NCBI GenBank assembly: GCA_036571765.1
Contig: BROE01000013.1
Coordinates: forward strand, 4,649,431-4,713,430
Direction of reading: 5' to 3'
Source of the DNA: Plecoglossus altivelis
Taxonomy: Eukaryota > Chordata > Actinopteri > Osmeriformes > Plecoglossidae
Length of the DNA: 64,000 nt
Shown here: positions 9,459-20,900 of the stretch, in pieces
How positions within the stretch are numbered: position 1 is the first letter of the stretch
Layout: each line of letters begins with the position of its first letter
Made by a program: the position numbers and the translations under genes
The notes under the pieces: generated by a model
What the model saw: only the letters and a program-made list of their open reading frames with translations
Told to the model about the DNA's origin: nothing
The model's database searches: none

Positions 9459-12400
9459 ATGTATAAAGTTGCGAATGTGCACAAGAAGACGAGAAGAGAT
9501 TTCATACCTTATTTTCTAGGATTAGTAATAGTTTTGTATTGCACAGTTCATTTGGTATCATTCACTACAAAGACAGCACACGACTCACATCCTTCCAGGG
9601 CGCGCAGGGCCGTGGGTAAGTGTATTTTCTTCTGGATAAGGGAGCAAGTGTGAATAATTAATGACATAAACCTAATCAAAGTGTGACAGTGTTTGCACTG
9701 GGATGATGGAAACAAATTGGCGTATAATTCTTTTTAAGAATGGAAACATTGTCCCGTCTGTTTCAACTCCTATATTAATTTTGTAGCAACTAGTGTCTGT
9801 ATAAAATCCGTTGGACAGATCACTTTAATAAATTGTTTTGTTCTCATTTCAGAGAATGAGACTGAGTGCATTTTACCGCAGTCCTCAGAGTTTCCCGATG
9901 GCTTTTTCACTCTGCAGGAAAGGAAGGATGGAGGGCTTATCATATATTTCATGATTATTTTCTACATGCTTTTGGCTGTGGCAATAGTGTGCGATGACTA
10001 CTTTTTACCATCTCTCGAAGTCATCAGTGAACGTAAGTGACCTGCAGTATCTACTTGTTTTTGAGTGTATGTGCGTGTCTTTTTTTGTGTGTGTGTATGC
10101 ACCCCTAAATGCATTGGAGGGGGAACGTTGGAAAATGCTGTTTCCCCACTAAAAAGCAGCCTATACCGCAGCGTTAAAAAAAGTGTACATTTGGAACTTT
10201 TATTTTGAAAGCGCGACAGAGAAGATATCAAGTTTTTCCAGCAAATCTATCCCCCCCCCCCCCCCAACAACACATAACACACACAACACAACACACCACT
10301 CGTTTCGCCCTCTGTGACTTCTCCTCTCTTTCAGACTCGACCTGCAGGAGGTTGCTGAGAACAGGAAGTATGTGCCTGACGCCACTGCATACCACCAATC
10401 AAACAGAGCTACCTATGAACAAGTGAGGAGGAGACCAGAGAGAGAGGATGCTGAGAAGAACCCCAGCAAGGACTGATGATTGTTCTCCTTAATGTCTTAC
10501 AGGGTACAGAGGTAGACTGAGGAGAGGAGGGAGAGGGAGGAGAAGAGGAGAGAGAGGAGGAGGAAGAAGGAGGAGAGAGAGAGAGAGAGGAGAAGGAGAG
10601 AGAGAGGAGAAAGAGGAGGAGCGAGAGGAGATGAAACAGGCTGTGGCTTCCAAGTTCCTCGAAGAATTCGATTATTCTGAAGTTCCATCCCTTCAGAATA
10701 TACTTTTTTTATTTTGTCTGGATCATCAATGAAGAAGGCATCACTGAATTATGTTTGGATAAATAAAAAGAACCGTATTGCCATCATTTCAGATAACAAA
10801 GTGTACTGGTGAGTGAGTGAGTCAGTGACTGAGTGAGTGTGTGAGTGAGCGAGTCAGTGACTGAGTGAGCGAGTGAGAGCAGTTACAGCCATCATCTCCG
10901 AAAACAATGTGTACTGGTGAGTGAGTGAGCGAGTCAGTGACTGAGTGAGTGTGTGAGTGAGCGAGTCAGTGAGCGAGCGTTTGTTGTGACTGTACTTCCT
11001 CAATAACTGAGTAGTAAACCTTGAAATCCACAGAAATGTGACGTCACCTACACATACAGCATGATTTTTATTGAAACTCACTGTAGGTTCTACATTTTGT
11101 AGACATTTCACAGATAGCTAACTACCACTTACAATAAGATATTGTAAGTGAAACCATGAAACCATGACACTATCCTGACTGAATAATGCATGTATTGAAC
11201 CACACAGTTAGTGGAAGTGAAATATTATAGAACCATGTATGGATGGGATGCTAACCTCCTCACGTACAAATCCGATCCAACCATCAATGTTGGTTTTGAG
11301 GGTCGGTCGTGACCCGTGTTGTCTGGGTCCAGGTACGACGCGGCTTGCCTGCTGCTGGTCTACGGGGTGTACATCGTGGTGCTGTGTTTCGACCTGCGCA
11401 TCAGTGAGTACTTCCTCAGGAAGTTCAGCCCCTGTTGCACCTGTCTGGGCAAAGGGCACGGCGAACGCAACGAGACCCAGCCGTTGATGGGCTGGAGCGA
11501 TGACACCAGCCTGAGGGTCCACAGACGCTCTAGAACAGACAGCGGGATCTTCCAGGATGACTCGGGCTACTCAAACCTCTCCCTCAGTCTGCACGGCCTC
11601 AACGAGATCCCTGAAGGTAGCTTCCGGAAAAAAACAGGACGGGATCTTATCGTCTCGGATTTGTTGGCTTTTAACGACACTTGACAGTGAAATCTGCCTT
11701 TTCTGTCTTGGTTTCCCAGGAACGAAGAGTGTGTTTGCCATGCCAGAGAACGACTTGAAGAGGATCCTTTGGGTTCTGTCTCTGCCAATCATCGTTCTGC
11801 TGTTCCTGACCATTCCAGATTGCCGGAGAAGGTTCTGGAAGAAATGGTTTATGATCACGTTCCTCATGTCGGCTGTCTGGATCTCTGCCTTCACATATCT
11901 ACTTGTGTGGATGGTCACCATTGTTGGTAAATACAGAGTTCTTCATGAAGAGTTGTTAAAAGTGATAATATAGTCCCCTCATTTTTCAGGGCCTTAGTTT
12001 GTCACAGAATGTGACTATCTTCATTTAACTTCTCATCATTAATAGACTGCAATGAATGCGTGGACTATAATTTCCCTTTCAAGACACCAAAAAGCACTTG
12101 CAACGAACAATGCAACGTTCTGCGTTCGTACATACTGTATTCGTCATTAGGTTCCATTTGAGAGGGAAAAGTTTCTGACGCATAGCGGAGAAGCAAGATC
12201 ACATGTCGGTCTGCTGGCCCATTCCAAGGATGCCATTGTCCTCAGGGCTTAGTACAGCTCCAGTGGCTCATGTGTGTGGGAGCAGGACCCAGGCACCCAC
12301 GGCAGGATTAAGGCCTGTCTCAGAGGTCTCACAACCAGCATCATGTGAGCAGGCGGTGGACACAGCCCACAGGCACTTGGCCTCCACGAACCTACCTTCC

Positions 12401-13931
12401 CCCAGCCTCCACTCTCACCACCAGGAGAAGGGGAAACAGGAATCTGACCCCAGATCAGACTGCAGGGCCAAAGCTGGTCATGTGATGATAGTAGACTCAG
12501 TGGAGTATAATGGGATTATTATCCACTAGTCGTCATGAAGGCTCACATGGGAGTGCAGGAGGGTTGGGTCTCTGGGGGAGAGAGGCAGGTGGTACCGGTG
12601 AAGCCCAGTCTTATGAGAGCAGGCGGGCAATAAAGAAATCTATGGTTCACAGTTGTCAGAGCAGGAGTTCTCAACTCTGGTCTTCGAGGAACCCATGTTT
12701 CTGCATATTTGAGATGTTTCTAGTTATCAAGCTCTGTAGAAACTTCAGAACGAACATGTATTTGAATCAGGTGTGTGCAGGGAAACATCTAAAACATGCA
12801 GGATGAGGGTTCTCTAGGGACCAAGGTTGAGAACCACAGTGTTAGAGCAAAAGTCCCTACATGGTCAGAGGTGCACACAACGCTTGTGCAGGGAGAATCA
12901 GTGCATGAGACACAATGGTTCCCTAACTGGTAGGTTAGACGTTAAGCCCAGTGCTGTGAAACCGTTCAAACATACAACACTCCAGATGTTTTGACCATGT
13001 TAACGTTTGCAGGTAAATTACAACAATGTTTCTACCCCAGTTTCGACTCTCCTAACCGCTCGATAGAGCGCAGGGTTATTTAGATTGGTACAGAGTCGGT
13101 AGAATAATACGGTCTCCCTGCCTTGTGTCTGTCTGCGCAGGAGAGACCCTGGGTATTCCAGACACAGTGATGGGTTTGACTTTACTGGCAGCTGGGACCA
13201 GCATCCCTGACACCGTGGCCAGTGTAATGGTGGCCAGGGAAGGTAAGTTTCACAGCCGTCGTTTTCTCGACATCAGGAAAACACATTCTTTCCCAGCGTT
13301 ATTAATTAAGCTCAAATCCAAACGAAGCCAGAGAAAGCCTCATTGTTGCGACTCATTGGGTTAAGAGGGGTTCATGGGAACCTTCAGACAGGCTCTGTGC
13401 TACTTAGTCAGATTGTGTGTTTTTGTGGTGTAACCTGGCTAACCAACACATCTGGGTCAACTTAGATGTGCCAAGGACTGTGGCTAGTTAATTAAAGTGT
13501 GTAAGGTCTTCCTAACCTTCCAACATGCTTCTCCAGATCTACTAAACAGGTGGTTTATAGTTGGACATTGTCCTTCCGTGGCTAAACAAGCTGTCCTGTG
13601 ATCCTCAGGGAAGGCAGACATGGCTATGTCCAACATAGTGGGCTCCAACGTCTTTGACATGCTGTGTCTGGGTCTGCCCTGGTTCATCAAGACTGTGTTT
13701 GTGGACACAGAGAACCCAGTGGAAGTCAACAGCACTGGGCTGGTGTTCATCTCCTCCACTCTGCTCATCTCCATCGTCTTCCTCTTCCTGGCTATACACG
13801 TCAACGGGTGGAAGTTGGACTGGAAGCTGGGACTGGTGTCCCTTTTCTGCTACATCGTGTTCGCCACTCTTGCCATCCTGTACGAACTGGGAATTATAGG
13901 GAACAATCCCATCAGGTTCTGCAGTGACTGA
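9459..13931 (+). CDS. slc24a5: Sodium/potassium/calcium exchanger 5 (NCKX5, golden)
   Basis: Intracellular K-dependent Na/Ca exchanger of melanosome and trans-Golgi membranes, needed for melanin pigmentation. Intact exons with consistent phases are 9459-9615 (signal/first helix), 9853-10032 (SSEFPDGFF ... CDDYFLPSLEVISE), 11333-11616 (YDAACLLLVYGVY, cytosolic loop with RRSRTDSGIFQDDSGYSNL), 11720-11926, 13141-13242 (alpha-2 repeat, AAGTSIPDTVASVMVAREG), and 13609-13931 (ending ELGIIGNNPIRFCSD). Each joins in frame. The expected exons 3 and 4, which encode the alpha-1 repeat (family motif GATFMAAGSSAPE) and the next helices, are not intact: only degraded pieces at about 10336-10396 and 10774-10916 remain. 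As written, the window cannot encode a complete exchanger. The gene is convergent with myef2, as in other vertebrates. The identity is firm; whether the gene works here is open. Confidence 0.92.
10336..10396 (+). pseudogene. slc24a5: Degraded slc24a5 exon 3 (alpha-1 repeat)
   Basis: After a good acceptor (CTCTCTTTCAG), the sequence reads LDLQEVA, matching the exon 3 start of the family (LGLSQDVAG). The next part aligns at the DNA level with the coding for AAGSSAPELVTAF only through gaps: ACAGGAAGT, TGTGCCTGA and CACTGCAT are in order, but roughly 15-20 bases are missing after GTTGCTG and there are further small indels. The phase at the exon start is also off by one. No donor follows at the expected place. 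Confidence 0.6.
10397..10773. other. slc24a5 intron region where exon 4 should begin
   Basis: Contains a purine tract (10505-10632) and no sequence coding for the conserved GSAVYNLL or CWPLFRDC parts of exon 4. Only the last dozen codons of that exon are recognisable, further right. Confidence 0.5.
10505..10632. repeat. GGA/GAGA purine tract
   Basis: Nearly pure A/G run with GAGGA and GAGA units, beside the damaged slc24a5 exons. Tracts of this kind are hard to sequence and assemble. Confidence 0.85.
10774..10985 (+). repeat. slc24a5: 108-bp tandem duplication of slc24a5 exon 4 tail and its donor
   Basis: Two diverged copies of the end of exon 4 lie 108 bases apart. The first ends at 10808 and reads IAIISDNKVYW; the second ends at 10916 and reads VTAIISENNVYW. 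Both stop at TGTACTG/GTGAGTGAG, and both join in phase to the exon at 11333 (YDAACLLL). Each is followed by a GTGAGTGAGTCAGTGA-type array that appears to have grown from the donor. Neither copy has the upstream part of exon 4. Confidence 0.75.
12663..12840. mobile_element. hAT-like MITE in slc24a5 intron
   Basis: A 178-base non-coding element with inverted ends: left AGGAGTTCTCAACTCTGGTC, right (reverse complement) ACTGTGGTTCTCAACCTTGG. It is flanked by imperfect 8-base direct repeats, GTCAGAGC at 12655-12662 and GTTAGAGC at 12841-12848, the target size typical of hAT transposons. The internal sequence (AATCAGGTGTGTGCAGGGAA) is of the type found in abundant palindromic fish MITEs. Confidence 0.75.
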
Positions 13932-14321
13932 CAGCACCGGGCAGAGGGGAAGCTTAACTGGCCCGGCGTTCTGAAACTGACCACATGCTCATCGACGTAC
14001 GCAAGAACCTCGCTATGTCCAGCATCTCCATCCATACGCTCGTAAAGCCATCCTATAAGGAGTATATAAGCTTGGCCTGTGTTTGTTCAAAGGAAGCCAT
14101 TCTTAACTGCATGTGGACAGGACTCAACTTGGTACTATTAATCTATATAACTATCCGAAAGACTGCACTTGTTACTACCTGTGATCGACAGATATCCCAA
14201 GATTGTACTTTAGACCAATTGGACACTTCTTGGCATAAAACGGAATGGAATACTACAAGAAAACATTCAGCTAGGATCAAGCGCAATATTGGATGTTTTG
14301 CTCCGTCCCATCTACTGACAT

Positions 14322-14327
14322 AATAAA
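14322..14327 (+). other. slc24a5 poly(A) signal candidate
   Basis: AATAAA about 390 bases after the slc24a5 stop. Further AATAAA copies lie downstream, the last at 14692-14697, only about 60 bases before the convergent myef2 signal. Confidence 0.5.
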
Positions 14328-14754
14328 AGTGCCAATTTTAGGACATGACTCAAAGCCTTATCTTGACTACAACAGGAGCAGAGGATAATTGGGAAGGCAG
14401 TGCTGATAAGTGTTTATGAGCACATTGTGTTGCCCAAGAGGAAAGAAAGCCGTAAATAAAAGGATCGCAAAAATTTCCACAGGTTGTTTTTTTTTTACAA
14501 CTCCAGATACATTCCCAGAGACAGCCTACTATGTGACTACAGTTCCCAACGTCTTGGTTTCAGGGAACTACTAGAGCTTATCTGTCCGGCATGAGATTAA
14601 GACCCACTGGTGAACTGTTTTGTAAACCGGTGTGCAGTGAGATTTAAGCTCTGTGTACCAAATAAATGTACCATTTGAGGGCTGACAAAGCAATAAAAGT
14701 GAAGGTTGTCACCTGTTAATAAAACCACCATCACAAACTGTAAAAATTAAAAAG

Positions 14755-14760
14755 TTTATT
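14755..14760 (-). other. myef2 poly(A) signal
   Basis: TTTATT on the plus strand is AATAAA for myef2, about 220 bases after its stop codon. It sits back-to-back with the last slc24a5 signal. Confidence 0.6.
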
Positions 14761-14982
14761 CATTCAAATAAACTAACCCACAAATGAAAAAAGGGGTTAA
14801 AAAAAAAAAAAAAAGAGAAAAAAAGTTATGGCATACAAACAACATTGTGCATATCCGGTTGCAAAAAACGGTGAAAACAGTGTAGATATGGAAAATGTGT
14901 GTTTTTAAAACAAAACAAAAAGCGCCATGGCGATACGGTTTACTGTGGGAGTACAGGTCTACTTTTAAGGGAGGGGTGGTTA

Positions 14983-17900
14983 CTAAGCATTGCGGTCTAT
15001 ACGAACATCCACCTCCCGGCCGTTGATCTTGGTTCCATTCATCATCCTGCAAGCCTGCTCTGCGCTCTCTGGTGAGTCAAACCTCACCGTCCCACAACCC
15101 TTGGATTTGCCGTTCTCCATCTTGATCTCTGCGAACATCACCTGACCTGCAGGACACAGCAGGACACACTTGAGAAAGTCTGCCTGACTGTGTGCGTCAC
15201 ACCCAATCCTGCTACCCAAAATGGCAGATCCGTGTGGATCTCCGTAGTTAAATCAGTGTAAGACACGGGAAGTAAAAGGCGATCCTACCACAGTGACTGA
15301 ACTTCTCCTTCAGCTTCTGCCAAGTCAGGTCATACGACAGCTGCAATCCACAACACACAAAACATAAGGGCAAAGTAGGAACGAGAACGTTCTAATTCAA
15401 CCTTTCGTCGTGTTACTCACATTTCGTACAAAGATCTGGCACCCCCCCTTGGCTCCAGAGCCTCTGTCAGACATGCCTCCGCCCATGTGCCCAGCTCCTC
15501 CCCCTCCTCCTCCTCCTCCGTAGCCTCCAAACCCACGGCTCATGTCCATACCTCCACCCATTCGGTCAAAGCTAGAGCCCATGCGGTCCATGGACAGGCT
15601 GCCCATTCCTCCACCTGTGGAGGACACGCAGCCACACACCCACCTTGAATTAGAGGTCTGAACGCTGGTCCCTGCCTTATTCCCAGCTTTTGGAAATGCA
15701 CGGAGCATTAAAAACCCAAAACAAGCACAGCCATGAGTGGGATATGGATGAAATGATTGTTAGTGTACCTAATCCAGACCCCATAGGGCCCATGCCAGCA
15801 TTGCCCATGCCTCCAAAACCACCTCCTCCTGAAGAAGAGAAGACACACCAAATCACACACACACTGATGACTGGACAAACACAGCAACACACCAGCACTT
15901 GCTAGACCGTTCAGGCACAATGAAAATGAGTAAAATCGTATATGCAGAATCCAAACGTCAGAGCTGCTCCATGCACTGGACACAGGGGGGAGCCTCCTGG
16001 CCATGCTGTGGGTCTGAGTCTCAATGGATATGGAGTGGCAACAAGTGGCATGCGCAGCAGGGGGGCGGTGGGGGGGGGCGCACGTGTCCTTGATTCACTC
16101 ACCCATTCCCCCGAACGAATCCCCGAACCCTCGGCTCATGGACATGTCGCTGCGGCCGAAGTCCCTGTCCATCCCTCCGATCCCCGAGCGGAACATGTCT
16201 GTCGGGAGAGAGGGCAGAGGTCAAGGGTCGACCCGAAACGCCTTTGCTGCTTCTCAACCTAGAAAGCCCCAGTCTAGACGTCCGGGGCACCAAGCTGTGT
16301 GTGCGCCAGCTGGCATGGTGCTGCAGCTCACCTCCCATCCTGCCCATGGGCGCCATGTCTCTGCCGCCGAAGCCCCCCATGTTGCCCATGCTGTCCATGC
16401 CGAACCCTCCGCCCCCGCCCATGCCTGCCACAAGGAAGGGAGACCATTGTTTACTAGCTATTCCGCAGTGAGCTTTAACTGCAGGAAACTCCAGAAAAAA
16501 GCTTACCTCCTCCTCCTCCTCCTCCTAGCCTGTTCATTCCTCCATAGCCAGGTCCATCCATACCTGGAGGAATGCCAGCACACATACAGGCTCCTTTAGG
16601 CCTTTTAGATGGTAGTGAATGAACATTAGTGCTTGCGAGTGATTATTCATTATGAGAAATGACTGTCAAACAACAGCCAGGGTGTGTGGATTTTTAACTA
16701 CCCTTTCTAACAGATCTTATCAGGAGGACCCGCATTGAGACTGCAACAGGTCAGCGTCCGAATACCAACATCGCAACTGACTGGTGGCTGCAGTGGTTTA
16801 AACAGTAACCATGTTTGCAGATACCAATGATCAATGGTTAGTACCGATATCTAACCAACCCTAAATTAACACTTTTTATATCGTCCTAAACGGATTATTG
16901 CACAAGGCAACTCGGAGCATGACGTGAGCATGCGTTGCCTTATCATCTGTCTCGACAAGAATCATCCTGGCACCATTGATGCGAGGCTCCTGATTGGTGC
17001 ACAGCCTCCACTGACCTCCAGTCCCCATGGAGCCCATGCCACCCCCTCCACTCAGACGGTTGGCGTTGATTGGTTGCCCTCCTGGCCCCAGACCCATACC
17101 AATGCCTCCAAGACCCCCTTTAGAAACACAAGAGAGAGACAAGAGAGAGGGATAGGGAGAGAGGGAGACAGAGCAAGGGAAGCAGAGGGAGGGAGGGACA
17201 GATAGACAGACAGAACTGTGAACTTACAATCAGCTTATGTTTGATAATCGACAAACAGCAACCTTGTCATTGGTAACCAGCAGTGCATTAAACTATAGGC
17301 TGGGTTTCAACACATGGCTGTGTGCGGCACAGATCAAGGTTAATTACTGTTACGACATGGAGAATTGTATAAACGAGAACTAACAGGCTTTACAGATGCT
17401 CACAGACAACAATAAACTGAGAGCACTTCACAACTGGGCAATTACAACAATTACCGTTAAACGTAACTTGCAGGCGTGACGTTTGTACTTACTTGGCAAC
17501 TGAGGCGCTTTCTCAACGGGACGGAAATCATCGGGAGGGAGGGACTTGTCATCCTGACAGGAAGAGCCAAATGAACAAAACAGTTCAGCGATTTCTTTTA
17601 ATACTGGCCGCAGTTCAGAGCATGAAAAAAAAATACAATACTTACAATTTTGACATGCATTTGTCTGTCGAACAACATCTGCCCATTGAACATTGCTAAG
17701 TGGGTCTGTCAAGGAGAAAAGGTGCTCTTTATCAGGTTTACAGACACAAACGTGCAAAAGTCTCTGTTGAGGCATGTTGTGTGTTGAGATCACGCGTGTG
17801 CCGAGAGAGTGCACGGGTGCAGTGAAGGATACAGATGGCTTGAGTGTGTGTGTGTGTGTGTTCAGTGAAGGATACAGATACCTTGAGTGTGTGTGTGTTC

Positions 17901-20900
17901 AGTGAAGGATACAGATAGCTTGAGTGAGTGTGTGTGTGTGTGTGTATGTATGTGTGTGCGTGTGTGTTCAGTGAAGGATACAGATGGCTTGAGTGTGTGT
18001 GTGTGTGTTCAGTGAAGGATACAGATAGCTTGAGTGAGTGTGTGTGTTTGTGTGTGTGTTCAGTGAAGGATACAGATAGCTTGTACAGCCTCCAGGGGCT
18101 GCTCAAAGGTGACGGTCCCCATCCCTCTGCTCTTTCCGTCCTTGTCCTCCTTCACGTCAGCTCGCTTGACCGTCCCAGCCATGGCAAACACCTCCTTGAG
18201 CTTCTTCCAGCCCACTTTGAAGTCCAGCTGGAGGAGGGAGTCAAATACAGATGATGCCTCTACCGTAGACGGGTAATCAGGATAGGCATCAACACACCAG
18301 TCTCAGAGGAGCGTTTAAATAGCCCAGGTGAGGAACAGGGACACTTACGTTAGCCACGAACACCGTGGTGCCTAGTCGTCCAGCGTGCAGGAGATTGATG
18401 ACTTCCGGAGGGATGTTGGGGTTGTTGGCGATGGAAGGAGGCAGGTTGATGCCCCCCGGTCCCCCGTCCTGCCCCCGGCCCCCTGGGTACATGCCCCCGG
18501 TGCGCTGCAGGACACGGCGGGCGTGCTCCCCGTCTGGGTCCTGCCACAGAGAACCAGCAGGCTCACAACCACAGCATTTCAGAGACAGTCTGGGTTGGAA
18601 CGAAGCCTTTTGGCAGCTTTTTGTTCACCTCCTTGATGTTGAGGGGTCTTCCATTCAAATCGTGCTTGTTCATGACTTCAATGGCTTTCTTGACAAACTC
18701 CTCATCTTTAAACTCCACCACACTGAAAAAGGGGCAGGGTAGACATTCAGAGACAATATTGTTTTGGGGTAAATTAGACACTAAAAGTAGTTTAGATTGA
18801 AAAGAAAAAAAAGTATATATATATCTTACCCGCAACCCTAAAGATTCACCAGCAACAGGTCCAGAGATAAACATCCACAATAGAGGAAATAACATTAAGA
18901 CAATTAATATTTCAGTACATTTACATTCTTACACATCAGTCCATCTGGGAGTTCAGAAACCATTAGCATTTACATTGTTTGAATCTTTGGCCAATTATCA
19001 CGACTCAGCTATTTGAAATCAGATAGGAATCATAACATTAGTGAGATATAACCAAGGTTATATCAACCTTGTTTTAACTGAGTTTTGGGTCTAACAGAAT
19101 CTTATGTTTTAAAATGTAAATTAAAAAAGAAAATAATACTGAGTATTAAAGAAAAATGTCAACATTGATATTGGACGTTTTAGATTTGGCATCATATAGA
19201 TATATGTTAGGTACACAAGTACATTGAAGTGTGTATTATACCATCTGGAGAAAGAAGCAAGTTACGGTATTATTGGTTTTAAAAAGACGTCAGTATTTTA
19301 AGCAAAATCTGTATTTTGTTCCTTTGAAGAGAGAATTGTGTCATTGTAACAATAGGGATGTCAGATTTGGAGACAAAAGGTCAATCAGTGGCAAATACCC
19401 AAATCCACATTTACACTTTGAAAAACAGCCAAACGTAGAAACCAGTGGGAAAACTACGACAACGTAAACCAAAAGTGTGCGGTCAAATAAGTTCAAGTTA
19501 AAAGTTTTCCAAAAAATCAACAAGTCATCCCCTTGCTAATTAATATCAATCTCCAGCCACCTCTATATCTGGCTCTATCCACAACCCATCTCCAGTTCAG
19601 TCACACAGGTAGCATAGAAGCGACCCAGAGGATGGTTACCTCAGGAAATAAGAGACTGCAGAGGGCCTTTAAAACCTCGTGCAGTCGACCAGGTCACTTA
19701 CCCTTGACTTTCCTTCTGCATCCTTAAAGAGCTCCACGTATGTAACCTCACCAACTACATGAGACATACAAAAGGGGAAATACCAAGAGAACAAGGCATT
19801 TAAATCACCAGTCGTCACGGTCACCGTTGGCCTTGGCTACGCCGCTACAGATGAAGAAGTCCAATTATTGATCAACAGTCTGCCCAGACAACATTCCACC
19901 AACAACACCATCACTCTCTGGGCAGTGACCAAGACAACCATGGACCCAGGCCAAAGAGAGAAAAGACAGCTACGTTCAACCTGGGAAATTCAAAAGACTT
20001 CAATGATCAGGTCAGCATAAGTCAACAAGATCCCAATCATGACAATTCAACATTTGAAAGTGTCGTCTCACCAATCAATAGGCCCCTTGAAAGAGCTTGA
20101 ACCAAATCATTCAAAAGGAAGTGCATAAGACAATGTTTTCATTCATACAAGTCATGTGTCACCTTGCAACAGATGCAACAGAATCAGATTCAACAAGTCA
20201 AAAACAACTACTAAACTGAGGTTACATTTTGGAGCTGTCAATACCATGAACCTAATAAGCATTACAACTAATACAAATCTTTACCCGGCTCACAATTTTG
20301 AAGACTCATCAGTCCAAGCTAAATTAACATCAACCCATAAGACACATTGTAATGACTCCAAATGTCTCACTGTTCATCTTGACACCAACATCAGCACTAA
20401 GTGTCTCCACAAGGCAGTTGAGAGACAGAATTACCATTACCGAGACCTGGTCTGGTAAAGAATGGACGTATAGGAGTTCCCATTCTGCTGGAGGGAGGGA
20501 GTGAGAGAGGGGGGGAGTGGGGGTCTAAACCTCGCGCAAAATTACCTTTCTCCCGCATTAGGTCTTTAATAGCCTGCCACTTCATATCATAGGGGATATT
20601 GCTAATGAACACCCGGTTTCTCTGAGTGCTTTTCTTGTCTGCTCCACCACCATGTTTGTCTTTGTAAGGATGAAAACGATTTCCTCTTCTGTTCCCAGGC
20701 GGCTTCTCTTTCAGATCACACTTCTCTTTGGGCGCTTCGATTTCTTCGGGTTCTCTAGAAAACAATGAACAATCTTGTGAGCACAAATAGTAGCAGAATT
20801 CGCTACACCAATAAAGATGATGCATCCATCGTAGACGTAGACGGGTAATCAGGATGTGAGGCCACGCTTGTTTATACAGAAACTCCCGGAATGAAAGTGA

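Noticed and set aside
10325..10476. Terminal exon of an unknown gene (LDLQEVAENRKYVPDATAY frame)
   Set aside because: The DNA aligns with gaps to slc24a5 exon 3, starts at the right acceptor and lies at the right place, so a degraded exon is the better explanation.
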